From NCBI GenBank assembly GCA_910588825.1, contig CAJURF010000002.1:42700-106699 (forward strand): a DNA stretch of 64,000 nucleotides, read 5' to 3'. Made by a program: the position numbers and the translations under genes. The DNA comes from an uncultured Lachnospiraceae bacterium (GTDB taxonomy: Bacteria > Bacillota > Clostridia > Lachnospirales > Lachnospiraceae). The notes under the pieces were generated by a model that was not told where the DNA came from, did not search any database, and worked only from the letters and a program-made list of their open reading frames with translations. This document shows, piece after piece, positions 34,202 to 43,800 of the stretch (the first letter of the stretch is position 1; each line of letters starts with the position of its first letter).

Positions 34202-35866
34202 ATGGAAGAACAAGCGGCATCCAGAAATTTTATTGAGCAGATGATTGACAAGGATCTGGAAGACGGGGTATACCAGTCTGTATGTACCCGTTTTCCCCCG
34301 GAACCCAATGGATATCTGCACATCGGACATGCCAAGTCTATTTTGCTGAATTACGGGATTGCAAAAAAGTATCATGGAACCTTCCATATGCGTTTCGACG
34401 ATACAAACCCCACAAAGGAAAGAGTGGAATTCGTGGAATCCATCAAGGAAGATATTTTATGGCTGGGCGCTGACTGGGGAGATCATCTGCATTTTGCCTC
34501 AGATTATTTTGAAAGGATGTATGAAGCGGCAGTTTCCCTGATTAAGAAGGGAAAGGCATACGTGTGCGATCTGAATGCAGAAGAAATCCGGGAATACAGG
34601 GGAACGCTTACAGAGCCGGGAAAGGAAAGTCCTTACCGGAACCGGAGCGTGGAAGAGAATCTTCAGTTATTTGAATCCATGCGCGCAGGAGAAGTGCCTG
34701 ACGGGGCGAAAGTTCTGCGGGCAAAAATAGATATGGCATCTTCAAATATGAACATGAGAGATCCTGTTATCTATCGGGTGGCTCATATGTCCCATCACAA
34801 TACAGGAGATAAGTGGTGTATTTATCCTATGTATGATTTTGCCCATCCCCTTGAGGATGCCTTTGAAGGCGTGACACATTCTCTGTGCACTCTGGAATTT
34901 GAGGACCACCGTCCATTGTATGACTGGGTGGTACAGGAAGTGGGATTTGAATATCCGCCTCGGCAGATTGAATTCGCAAAATTATATCTTACCAACGTGG
35001 TAACCGGAAAGCGGTATATCAAAAAACTGGTGGAGGACGGCATTGTGGACGGATGGGACGACCCCAGGCTGGTTTCCATTGCGGCCCTGCGCAGAAGAGG
35101 GTATACACCGGAATCCATACAGATGTTTGTGAATCTGTGCGGCATCTCCAAGGCTCAGAGTTCTGTGGATTATGCCATGCTGGAATACTGCGTCCGGGAA
35201 GATTTGAAATTGAAGAAAACCCGTATGATGGCGGTACTAGACCCCATCAAACTGGTCATTGACAATTACCCGGAAGGTCAGACAGAAGAACTGGAGCTGA
35301 TCAATAATCTGGAAAATGAGGAATTGGGAACCAGGAAGGTAACTTTCAGCAGAGAATTATACATTGAGAGGGAAGATTTTATGGAAGAACCTCCCAAGAA
35401 GTATTTCCGTTTGTTCCCAGGTAATGAGGTGCGGCTGATGCAGGCGTATTTCGTAAAATGTGAGAGTTTTGTGAAAGATGAAGACGGCAGGGTGGTGGAA
35501 GTTCACTGTACCTATGACCCGGAGACTAAGTCCGGCAGCGGCTTCACAGGAAGAAAGGTTAAGGGGACCATTCACTGGGTGTCTGCGCAGGATGCGGTAC
35601 AGGCCCAGGTACGTCTTTATGAGAATATTATTGACGAGGAAAAAGGGGTGTACAACGAGGACGGCAGCCTGAATCTGAATCCTAATTCCCTGACTGTAAA
35701 ACAGGCATATGTGGAACCCGCTCTGGCTCAGGCCGGACCTGGGGAAAGTTTCCAGTTTGTGAGAAACGGCTATTATTGTGTGGATGCCAAAGATTCCCGG
35801 GAAGGGGCAGTGGTGTTCAATCGGATTGTATCATTAAAAAGTTCTTTTAAACTGCCGAAAAATTAA
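34202..35866 (+). CDS. glnS: Glutaminyl-tRNA synthetase
   Basis: 554 aa class I synthetase. RFPPEPNGYLHIGHAKSILL holds the HIGH motif; MRFDDTNPTKE and ILWLGADWGDHLHFASDYFE are GlnRS signatures; VTGKRYIKKL stands in the position of the KMSKS loop (SKRKL in E. coli), a weak variant. The C-terminal beta-barrel anticodon domain (about 340-554) is complete. Many Firmicutes lack GlnRS and make Gln-tRNA by transamidation, so it probably has a transfer history. GGAGAGAG precedes the ATG. Confidence 0.93.
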   Translation: MEEQAASRNFIEQMIDKDLEDGVYQSVCTRFPPEPNGYLHIGHAKSILLNYGIAKKYHGTFHMRFDDTNPTKERVEFVESIKEDILWLGADWGDHLHFASDYFERMYEAAVSLIKKGKAYVCDLNAEEIREYRGTLTEPGKESPYRNRSVEENLQLFESMRAGEVPDGAKVLRAKIDMASSNMNMRDPVIYRVAHMSHHNTGDKWCIYPMYDFAHPLEDAFEGVTHSLCTLEFEDHRPLYDWVVQEVGFEYPPRQIEFAKLYLTNVVTGKRYIKKLVEDGIVDGWDDPRLVSIAALRRRGYTPESIQMFVNLCGISKAQSSVDYAMLEYCVREDLKLKKTRMMAVLDPIKLVIDNYPEGQTEELELINNLENEELGTRKVTFSRELYIEREDFMEEPPKKYFRLFPGNEVRLMQAYFVKCESFVKDEDGRVVEVHCTYDPETKSGSGFTGRKVKGTIHWVSAQDAVQAQVRLYENIIDEEKGVYNEDGSLNLNPNSLTVKQAYVEPALAQAGPGESFQFVRNGYYCVDAKDSREGAVVFNRIVSLKSSFKLPKN

Positions 35867-35879
35867 GACAGCAGATGTT

Positions 35880-35935
35880 CCCATGCTTTTTTCGGGGCCG
35901 GTGAGGGTGTACGAAAAGAGCATGGGTATTTTTTT
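35880..35935 (+). terminator. Rho-independent terminator after glnS
   Basis: CCCATGCTTTTTTCG pairs with CGAAAAGAGCATGGG, followed by TATTTTTTT. Confidence 0.8.
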
Positions 35936-36020
35936 GTCAGATTTTTATTGAAGTATTAGAAAAAATCCTTTATAATATGAATTATCAACAAAAAATATAA
36001 ATAATCCAGGGAGGTTAACA

Positions 36021-36413
36021 ATGAAGAAATTAGTAGCAGCAAAGAAAGACCAATGTATGGCTTGTCTCGAATGCCAGATCGCCTGTTCATCCGCTTTCTA
36101 TAAGAGAGAGGATATCTCTGTATCCTATCTGCAGATCGCAGCTAAGAAGGACGGAAGCCCCAAGGTTGTGGCATGTCCTCAGTGCGGCAAATGTGCAGAA
36201 GCCTGTGAAGCCGGAGCAATCAAGCAGAACGCAAAAGGCGTTTACATGGTTGACAAGAAACTCTGCACAGGATGCGGCAAATGTGTGGAAGCATGTCCGT
36301 TCGGCCTGATGGTAAAAGCAGAAGACAGCGAGACAGCTGGAAAATGTTCTGCCTGCGGTATCTGCGTAAAAGCATGTCCCATGGAAGTTCTGGAAATCCG
36401 CGAAGAAGACTAA
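36021..36413 (+). CDS. Polyferredoxin-like 4Fe-4S protein
   Basis: 130 aa with at least four cysteine clusters: CMACLECQIAC, CPQCGKCAEACEAG, CTGCGKCVEACPFG and CSACGICVKACPME. The clusters match the CxxCxxCxxxC pattern of HycB/CooF-type electron-transfer subunits, so three to four [4Fe-4S] clusters are expected. GGGAGG precedes the ATG. It stands alone, without a catalytic partner; possible partners are an oxidoreductase or hydrogenase elsewhere. A terminator follows. Confidence 0.9.
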   Translation: MKKLVAAKKDQCMACLECQIACSSAFYKREDISVSYLQIAAKKDGSPKVVACPQCGKCAEACEAGAIKQNAKGVYMVDKKLCTGCGKCVEACPFGLMVKAEDSETAGKCSACGICVKACPMEVLEIREED

Positions 36414-36435
36414 AAAATATAGAAGTACATACAGT

Positions 36436-36483
36436 CCCGGAGAGCAAAACCTTTAAGGTAAGTGTTCTCCGGGCTTCTTTTTT
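36436..36483 (+). terminator. Rho-independent terminator after the ferredoxin gene
   Basis: CCCGGAGA and TTCTCCGGG form a stem followed by CTTCTTTTTT; it just overlaps the end of the convergent HAD gene. Confidence 0.75.
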
Positions 36484-37297
36484 ATAAAAATCTTTCAATG
36501 ATTTCTGCAAATCCGCTGTGGTCACAGTCTCTATTTGTGATAAAATCAGCGGAAGCTTTGCATTCGTCTGTGGCGTTGGCCATAGCCGCACCCACATGGG
36601 CAGTCTGCAGCATGGGAATATCGTTTTGCTGGTCACCTGCGGCCACGGTATTTTCCAGGGGAATCTTAAGATAGCGGCAGAGCCAGTGTATGGCAGACCC
36701 TTTTGAGATTCCCAGGGGCACATGTTCCAGATAGATTGGGCTGGAATAAAAAAGGGATATTTTATCCTCTGCCCATTCCCGGATATCACCCAGATAGCGG
36801 TTCAGTTGTCTCTGGTCACTAGGTCCGATTACCAGGACTTTGGCAGGTTCTGCATCCAGGCTGTCTAAGAGAGAGGGCATGATTTTATAGGGCATACTGC
36901 TCTTGGCCAGGTACTCATCCAGGTCTGGGGATGGGCAGGGGGCAAGAAGATGTGTATCAGAATATGTTTGACAGAACAGGTTATATTGCTGTGATTTCTG
37001 AAATATGTATTTTACATAGGGAATGGGAATGGTTTTCTGGTAAATGATCTGCTTTTTAAAACAATCATAGATGACACCCCCGTTGTATGTTACAGCGTAG
37101 GAGCCTGGCTGGTCCAGTTCCAATTCCTTAATCAGCGCAGTGGTTCCCATGAGAGGCCGTCCGGTGCAGATGACAATCTGATGTCCACGCTGGAGCGCCT
37201 GCTGGATGGCGCGGCGGTTTTCTGCTGTGATTTGTTTGCGGGTGTTTAGTAACGTGTCGTCCAGATCTGTGAATAAAATTTTGGACAGTTTTTTCAT
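36482..37297 (-). CDS. Cof-type HAD hydrolase
   Basis: 271 aa from the ATG at 37297, after AGGAGG; the ORF extends upstream to 37345 but that site favours the inner start. Motif I is LFTDLDDTLLNTRKQI, motif II is VICTGRPLMGTTAL, and motifs III/IV are SKGSAIHWLCRYL and VAAGDQQNDIPMLQTA. The large insert between motifs II and III is the C2B cap of the Cof/YbiV family, which dephosphorylates sugar phosphates or FMN-like compounds. Substrate unknown. It converges on the ferredoxin gene. Confidence 0.88.
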   Translation of the reverse strand: MKKLSKILFTDLDDTLLNTRKQITAENRRAIQQALQRGHQIVICTGRPLMGTTALIKELELDQPGSYAVTYNGGVIYDCFKKQIIYQKTIPIPYVKYIFQKSQQYNLFCQTYSDTHLLAPCPSPDLDEYLAKSSMPYKIMPSLLDSLDAEPAKVLVIGPSDQRQLNRYLGDIREWAEDKISLFYSSPIYLEHVPLGISKGSAIHWLCRYLKIPLENTVAAGDQQNDIPMLQTAHVGAAMANATDECKASADFITNRDCDHSGFAEIIERFL

Positions 37298-37430
37298 AAT
37301 AAGGCTGCCTCCTAATCTTTTGAGTTTCCTACAAAATCCTAACACGGAAAAATAGTCTTTGTCAATAAAACCCTTGCAGGAAAATGGTCTGCCCTTTATA
37401 CTAAGTGATAACAGGAGGAATTATGAAAAA

Positions 37431-38090
37431 ATGATGAAAGCGTGTATTTTTGATCTGGACGGAACCCTGGCAGATACGCTGGAGTCCATAGCCCGTGCAG
37501 TAAACCGGGGACTGGAGCATTTCGGTTATGAGGCCAGGCCGGTGGAAGAATATAATTATTATGCGGGAGATGGTCTGAATGCTGCATGGCAGAGGGCATT
37601 GAACCGGGCGGCAGGCGGCCGGGGGGAATACCTGGAAGAAGGGATACCGCTGGTGCGCAGCTATCTGGCCCAGGAGCCGCTGTATCAAGTGAAGCCTTAT
37701 CCGGGGATAGAGGCTTTACTTGAGAAAATAAAGCGTCTGTCTATAGCCATTGGAGTGTTGTCCAATAAGCCCCACAGACAGGCAGTTCAGGTGGTGGAAT
37801 CTCTCTTTGGCAAAGGATGTTTTGACTATATACAGGGACAGACAGAGGAAATTCTGCCAAAGCCGGATTTATCGGGCATCCGCCGTGTGCTGGAAAAGCT
37901 GGATGTGTATCCAGAAGAGTGTCTGTATGTGGGAGATACCAACACCGACATGATCACTGGCGGCAGGGCAGGGCTGTATACAGTGGGCGTGGCATGGGGA
38001 TTCCGCCAGCCAGAAGAACTAAAGGAGAGCGGTGCCAGGGCCATTATCCATGAGCCCGGAGAGCTTCTGGATTTTATTACAGGTGAGTGA
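37431..38090 (+). CDS. HAD hydrolase, phosphoglycolate phosphatase-like
   Basis: 219 aa from the ATG at 37431 (a second ATG follows at 37434). Motif I is CIFDLDGTLADTLESIARAV, motif II IGVLSNKPHRQAV, motif III KPDLSGIRRVL and motif IV YVGDTNTDMITGGRAG; the helical C1 cap between about 15 and 90 fits Gph/PpaX. AGGAGG lies 12 nt upstream, and between it and the start a three-codon frame ATGAAAAAATGA overlaps the ATG, a possible coupling leader. Substrate may be phosphoglycolate or pyrophosphate. Confidence 0.88.
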   Translation: MMKACIFDLDGTLADTLESIARAVNRGLEHFGYEARPVEEYNYYAGDGLNAAWQRALNRAAGGRGEYLEEGIPLVRSYLAQEPLYQVKPYPGIEALLEKIKRLSIAIGVLSNKPHRQAVQVVESLFGKGCFDYIQGQTEEILPKPDLSGIRRVLEKLDVYPEECLYVGDTNTDMITGGRAGLYTVGVAWGFRQPEELKESGARAIIHEPGELLDFITGE

Positions 38091-38109
38091 TAGTGGGAGG
38101 ATTGAGAAA

Positions 38110-38373
38110 ATGGAAGAGTATAATGAAGAATGTCTGCTGACATTTTTGAAAAACCAGGGCCGTCTGTTTGACGAACCGGTTGCGGAGAATCTTGCGGAAG
38201 CGGAGGCATTTCTGGAAGACTGTATGGCTGTGGTGGTATCCTCGATAGAGGAAGTCAGAGAGTATTTTCAGGAAAATGGCGCGGATGTGGAAGGAATGTC
38301 AGATGAGGAGCTGGAAGAAGCCAGCGAAGTGTTCTCACTGCCGGATGGCAGTTACCTGATTGTAGAAGGGTGA
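38110..38373 (+). CDS. Small acidic protein of unknown function
   Basis: 87 aa from the ATG at 38110 (GGGAGG 11 nt upstream). It is very acidic: ENLAEAEAFLEDCMAVVVSS, EEVREYFQENGADVEGMSDE and a final LPDGSYLIVEG. The even pattern of helix and a terminal beta-hairpin suggests a folded single domain. No family is recognised. It starts 19 nt after the HAD hydrolase stop in the same direction, so the two are probably co-transcribed. Confidence 0.65.
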   Translation: MEEYNEECLLTFLKNQGRLFDEPVAENLAEAEAFLEDCMAVVVSSIEEVREYFQENGADVEGMSDEELEEASEVFSLPDGSYLIVEG

Positions 38374-38394
38374 GAACACTGCTGTGCCATCCGT

Positions 38395-40332
38395 TTAAAG
38401 GGGAACCAGCTGTCCATCGCCGGGAAGAGGGATGCTCTCTTTGTTCAGCCATTTGCTGTCCGGATGGGAGGAGTCGTAGTAGATGGTGCAGCCGTTGGAG
38501 TTAATATTGCTGCAGTCTTTTCGTGTATTTCCCAGGAAAGAAACATAGGAATCTTCAGTTACATTCCAGACAGAAGAATCGTCCAACTGTATGGAAGTTG
38601 TTTTTCCGGTATGTTCAGGGTCTATGGCGCCTGTGAATACAGAGTCTTCAGACAGAGTCAGGGAGACAGTGCTGATGGCATCGCAGGATACATTTCCGTT
38701 TAGTTTCTGCTGGATTCCTGTCAGTGTAAGGTTTCCGCCATTTTGTCCTGGAATGCCCCAGTTATTTGTTTCATTTCCAGCAGCGGTGATTAATGTGGCG
38801 CCGGGGAATTTAAGGCGGGTGTTTGTCAGGGTAATCTGGGCATCCGTGTTGGTTACATAAATCATAGGGCCTTTGCTGGTGGTTGTGAGCCTGGAGTCTG
38901 TGGCGGATAAGACGGCTGTACCGGTCTGAGCGTCGCCGGAGGTGCTCTGGTAAAGCATCAGGCCGTTGTCTCCGCTGCCTTTTAGCTTACAGCTGGTAAG
39001 GTCCACGGAGTTTTTTCCCTCCACCACCAGAGTCTGTGCGCCGGATGCGGTTCCGGAAGAATCGCGGACTGTGATTTTTCCAGTAGAATAGATGCATGGA
39101 CTGCCTTCCCCCTGAGTGGACAAGGAAGCGCTGGTTACATCAATGGTTCCCTCGCCCCGGTCAGTGGCCAGAGCCGCGCAGTGGGCGCCTTCTGTGGAGA
39201 TGTCCACATTGGAGGCGGTGATGGTTCCGCCATAAGTGGCGTCCAGACCACGGGCGGAGTTTCCCTTTGTTTGGATTTTCGCGGTATCCACAAGTACAGA
39301 GGCGTTTTTTCCGGTGGCGAAAATGGCGTTGGAGCCTTCCCCGCTGGAGGTGATGACCACATTGGTCAGTTCCGCAGAGCTGCCCGATGTGACAGCCAGT
39401 ACGGCATTTTGTCCATAGAAATTGCTGTAATCCTCGCTGGAGGTGTCCCCGGATTTGGAAAGTGAGGCTCCTGCCAGCTGCAGTTTTCCGTAGTTTTCCA
39501 CCAGGATGGTATTTTCGTCATCCTCTGCGGAAGAAAAGGATTCGTCAGAGGAGGTGGCTTTTTCTCCGTCAATGGTTTTTGCGCCGGTGAGGCTGATATC
39601 TGCAGAATCTGCTGCCTCGCTGCCGCCGTTTCCTTGTCCCGGCTGGTCAGGCTGTACGGCGATGGAGACAGCTGTTTCCTGATCTTCGTCTAATACCACA
39701 GCAATCATGTCTCCCTGGGACAAATCAGAGAGGGAGATTTTTTTTGATTTCTGGTTTCTTTCAGAGGTATAAGCGGTGTCCTCTGTGACAGTGATATCCC
39801 GGTCTTCCCCGCCGTGTCCGGCCGTCATGCTGCTGTCCGGCATGGCTGGGGGCTGTCCGGCGCCGTTGCCGGATGCAGCTGGGGGCTGGCTGGCGCCGTT
39901 ACCGGATGAGGCTGGAGGCTGTCCGGTGTCGTTATCCGGCATGGCCGGGGGCTGGTCTGCATCATTACCGGATGAGGCCAGGGGCTGATTGGTGTCGTTA
40001 TCTGGCATGGCTGGAGGCTGGCCGGCATCGTTTCCAGATATGGCCGGGGGATGATCTGCCCTGTTTTCGGACAGGGAGGGCGGTTTTTCCATGCTCCCCG
40101 CAGGGCCGCCGGAGCCTCCGGGATTGCTGACAGTCAGGGTGATTGTGTCGTCTGTTATGTTTTTAACACGTCCCATTACTGTAAGGGTGTTTTCATCTGC
40201 TGTGTTTTTCTGGTTTTCTGAAGTCTGCGCAGGGGCTTTACCGTCAGAATTTTCAGCGGTCCCGCACCCGGACAGAGCCCCGGCGGCGGTAACTGTTATA
40301 GCCAATAGTAAAATGATAACCTGTTTCTTCAT
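38395..40332 (-). CDS. Lipoprotein with an 11-residue repeat linker and a parallel beta-helix-like C-terminal domain
   Basis: 645 aa. Signal sequence with lipobox ALSGC (Cys23). A segment at about 49-70 resembles an OB-like strand pair (LTVMGRVKNITDDTITLTVS). Residues 90-166 are seven 11-residue repeats of the type NDAGQPPAMPD. Residues about 175-230 resemble a second beta unit, and about 240-645 are Ser/Thr-rich with short repeated strands (AELTNVVITSSGEGSNAIFA, ASVLVDTAKIQTKGNSARGL, GTITASNVDISTEGAHCAAL) typical of a right-handed beta-helix. Likely a surface-exposed, possibly carbohydrate-binding lipoprotein. AAAGGAG precedes the ATG. Confidence 0.75.
   Translation of the reverse strand: MKKQVIILLLAITVTAAGALSGCGTAENSDGKAPAQTSENQKNTADENTLTVMGRVKNITDDTITLTVSNPGGSGGPAGSMEKPPSLSENRADHPPAISGNDAGQPPAMPDNDTNQPLASSGNDADQPPAMPDNDTGQPPASSGNGASQPPAASGNGAGQPPAMPDSSMTAGHGGEDRDITVTEDTAYTSERNQKSKKISLSDLSQGDMIAVVLDEDQETAVSIAVQPDQPGQGNGGSEAADSADISLTGAKTIDGEKATSSDESFSSAEDDENTILVENYGKLQLAGASLSKSGDTSSEDYSNFYGQNAVLAVTSGSSAELTNVVITSSGEGSNAIFATGKNASVLVDTAKIQTKGNSARGLDATYGGTITASNVDISTEGAHCAALATDRGEGTIDVTSASLSTQGEGSPCIYSTGKITVRDSSGTASGAQTLVVEGKNSVDLTSCKLKGSGDNGLMLYQSTSGDAQTGTAVLSATDSRLTTTSKGPMIYVTNTDAQITLTNTRLKFPGATLITAAGNETNNWGIPGQNGGNLTLTGIQQKLNGNVSCDAISTVSLTLSEDSVFTGAIDPEHTGKTTSIQLDDSSVWNVTEDSYVSFLGNTRKDCSNINSNGCTIYYDSSHPDSKWLNKESIPLPGDGQLVPL
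39835..40065 (-). repeat. 33-bp coding repeat (seven units) in the lipoprotein gene
   Basis: Seven tandem degenerate units of 33 bp encode 11-residue repeats with consensus N(D/G)xxQPPAxxG/D. The unit length is kept while bases vary, including at synonymous positions. It forms the Pro/Asn/Gln linker of the lipoprotein and is prone to copy-number change. Confidence 0.8.
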
Positions 40333-40536
40333 AATTATATATACTCCTTTGATTCTGCGTATGTGTCAAACCAGAAAGTATCTGAGACATACTTTAGACA
40401 TTGCATAATAATAGCATTATAAAAGATATATTTGTAAAACCTGTGGCAAAAGTGTGAAAGATATGTGTGCATGGGGATGAGGACCCTGGAGAAAACTGTG
40501 ATATTCTCAAAGTGTTGGCAATGCCGATACATTAAT

Positions 40537-40725
40537 ATGGTTAAGACGAGAAAACAAATAGCTTTTGACCTTGACATGAAAGCATTAGAAATGAAAAACA
40601 ATTCATGGCTGAATTTGTGTATGAGGGACTGCCGTGAAGCCAATGTCGGAAAAGAACACAGTAAGAATTATGTCTTTGATAAGAAGGCGGATGTTCCAGT
40701 AAGGAAGATTAATAATCACCTTTAG
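40537..40725 (+). pseudogene. Possible VapD-like gene remnant
   Basis: The start MVKTRKQIAFDLDMKALE resembles the N terminus of VapD endoribonucleases (RKQIAFDLDTKAL), relatives of Cas2. After about residue 19 the reading no longer follows VapD, and the frame ends at about 62 residues against roughly 95 for the family. No clear ribosome binding site is seen. I read it as a truncated or recombined remnant in the 530-nt gap between the lipoprotein and purL genes. The rest of that gap (40333-40536, 40726-40860) shows only AT-rich sequence and a possible promoter. Confidence 0.35.
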
Positions 40726-40745
40726 AGCGTGTTTGTCTTCGGCTA

Positions 40746-40773
40746 TTGACAAACGTGGGAAATATGGTATCGT
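40746..40773 (+). promoter_or_regulatory. Possible promoter of purL
   Basis: TTGACA (40746-40751), 16-nt spacer, TATCGT (40768-40773); the -10 is weak. No purine riboswitch aptamer is visible in the leader. Confidence 0.4.
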
Positions 40774-40860
40774 TAGAGTATATTTGAGAAAAAAGTGTTC
40801 CATAACGTCATAAAATTTGTTACAGTTTAGAACAAAAATGCTTTTGGAAAGGAGCATAAA

Positions 40861-43800
40861 ATGGGAAACGTAAGACGAGTATATGTGGAAAAAAAATCAG
40901 ATTTTGCAATCGCGGCCAGGGAACTGCAGCATGAGATTGGCAGCTACCTGGGAATTTCCGGCGTGTCTTCTGTGCGGGTGCTGACCCGGTACGATGTGGA
41001 GAATATTTCAGAAGACAGCTTTGAGAAAGCCTGTCATACCGTGTTCGCAGAACCGCCAGTGGACAGCCTGTATCTGGAGGAATTTCCTGTTTCGCCGGAT
41101 GCCCGTATTTTTTCCGTAGAATATCTGCCAGGGCAGTTTGACCAGCGGGCGGATTCGGCTGTGCAGTGTGTACAGTTTCTGAAAGAGGATGAGGAGCCGG
41201 TGATTCGTTCTGCCACCACCTATATAATAGAAGGAAAAATTTCAGACGGGGAATTCGAAAGTATCAAAGAACACTGCATCAACCCGGTGGATTCCAGGGA
41301 GACCGGGCTGGACAAGCCAAAGACTCTCATTACAAAGTTCGATGAGCCTGAGGACGTGAAGATAATGACAGGTTTCTGTGCCATGGAAGAACAGGAGTTG
41401 AAGAGCCTGTACGATTCCCTGGGGCTTGCCATGACATTCAGAGATTTCCTCCACATCCAGAATTATTTCAACGGGCAGGAACACCGGGACCCTGCAATGA
41501 CGGAGATCCGCGTCCTGGATACCTACTGGTCAGACCACTGCAGACATACTACGTTTTCCACAGAGTTGAAAAATATTCAGTTCGGGCAGGGGGATTACAG
41601 GAAGCCTCTCGTGGACACATATGAGAGATATCTGGCAGATCGAAAGGAGCTTTATGGAGACCGGACGGATAAGAGTATCTGTCTCATGGACCTGGCGCTT
41701 CTGGCCATGAAGAAGCTGAAGGCAGAAGGAAAGCTTGATGATCAGGAAGAGTCAGAGGAGATCAATGCCTGCAGTATTATAGTTCCTGTGGATGTGGACG
41801 GGAAAGAAGAAGAATGGCTGATTAATTTTAAGAATGAGACCCATAACCACCCCACGGAGATTGAACCCTTCGGCGGTGCGGCCACCTGTCTGGGCGGAGC
41901 CATCCGCGACCCGCTGTCCGGGCGGACATATGTATATCAGGCTATGCGTGTCACCGGCGCCGCGGATCCCACCGTTTCGGTGAAAGATACCCTGAAAGGA
42001 AAACTTCCCCAGAAGAAGCTGGTGCGGGGTGCAGCCGCCGGGTACAGTTCCTATGGAAACCAGATAGGCCTGGCTACCGGATATGTGAAGGAAATCTATC
42101 ATCCGGATTATGTGGCCAAGCGTATGGAGATCGGCGCCGTACTAGGCGCTGCCCCCCGGCGGGGAGTGATGCGGAAAAGTTCAGAACCAGGGGACAGGAT
42201 TATTCTTCTGGGAGGCAGAACCGGGCGTGACGGCTGTGGAGGAGCCACCGGTTCATCGAAAGTGCACACAGAGGCATCCATAGAAACCTGCGGCGCGGAG
42301 GTGCAGAAAGGAAATGCGCCCACAGAGCGGAAACTCCAGCGTATGTTCCGCAGGGAAGAGATCAGTAAACTGATTAAAAAATGTAATGATTTCGGCGCCG
42401 GAGGGGTGTCGGTGGCCATTGGTGAGCTGGCAGACGGCCTGCAGGTGAACCTTGACCTGGTACCAAAAAAATATGCCGGACTGGACGGCACGGAGATTGC
42501 CATATCCGAATCCCAGGAGCGTATGGCTGTGGTGGTAGACCAGAAAGATGTGGAAAAATTCCTGGAGTTTGCCAGAGAAGAAAACCTGGAGGCAGTCTGT
42601 GTGGCAGAGGTGACAGAGGAACCCAGGCTGGTGCTCATGTGGAGAGGGAAGAAAATTGTTGATATTTCCCGGGCATTTCTGGATACTAACGGCGCCCGCC
42701 AGGAGACAGAGGTGTCTGTGGATATTCCAGACAGCAGGGAAAATCCCTTTGCCAAAAGAGAAGACATTGCAGATGTGCGGAAAAAATGGCTGGATACACT
42801 GGCAGACTTAAATGAGTGTTCTCAAAAAGGTCTGGTGGAGATGTTTGACAGCTCCATCGGGGCGGCTTCGGTTTATATGCCCTACGGGGGAAAATATCAG
42901 CTGACAGAGACCCAGGCCATGGCAGCCAAAGTGCCGGTTTTAAATGGAAATACGAAAACAGTCACCATGATGAGCTATGGATTTGACCCCTATGTATCCA
43001 GTTGGAGTCCCTATCATGGTGCAGTCTATGCAGTGGTGGAATCTGTGGCGAGAATCGCAGCTGCGGGAGGGGATTACCGGAAAATACGGTTTACCTTCCA
43101 GGAATATTTCCGCCGCATGACAAAGGACCCCCGCCGCTGGAGCCAGCCGTTTTCAGCTCTTCTGGGGGCTTATGCGGCACAGCTGGGCTTCGGCCTGCCA
43201 TCTATTGGCGGCAAGGACAGTATGTCCGGGACATTCAACGAGATTGATGTGCCGCCCACTTTGGTATCTTTTGCTGTAGACGTGGCCAAACAGCAGGATG
43301 TGATCACTCCGGAATTGAAACGGGCGGGCAGTAAGTTAATCTGGGTGCGTGCAAAAAAGGCTGATTACGATCTTCCGGATTATGAGGCGTTAAAAGAGCA
43401 GTATGGAAAACTTCATCAAGATATCCAGGCGGGCAGAATTGTATCTGCCTATGCGCTGGGCAGACATGGCATCGCGGCGGCAGTGAGCAAGATGGCTTTC
43501 GGTAACAAAATGGGCGTGAAGGTGGAACACCATGTGGATGCCAGAGATTTATTTGCCCCCGGATTCGGAGAACTGGTGTGTGAAGTTTCAGAGGGCAGAG
43601 TGGGAGAACTGGCTGTCACCTATACACAGATCGGGGAGGTGACAGATACCGGCGCCATTGAATACGGAAATATGCAGATTCCCCTTTCAGAGGCACTAAC
43701 GGCTTGGACAGGGACTCTGGAAAATGTGTTTAAAACAGTATCCAAAGCCAGCGGCCAGGGCAGCACCTCCATCCATGCCCCAGGGGCTGCTCCCTCAGAG

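Noticed and set aside
40733..40860. Purine or other riboswitch upstream of purL
   Set aside because: No purine aptamer core or terminator/antiterminator pair was found; only a promoter-like pair.
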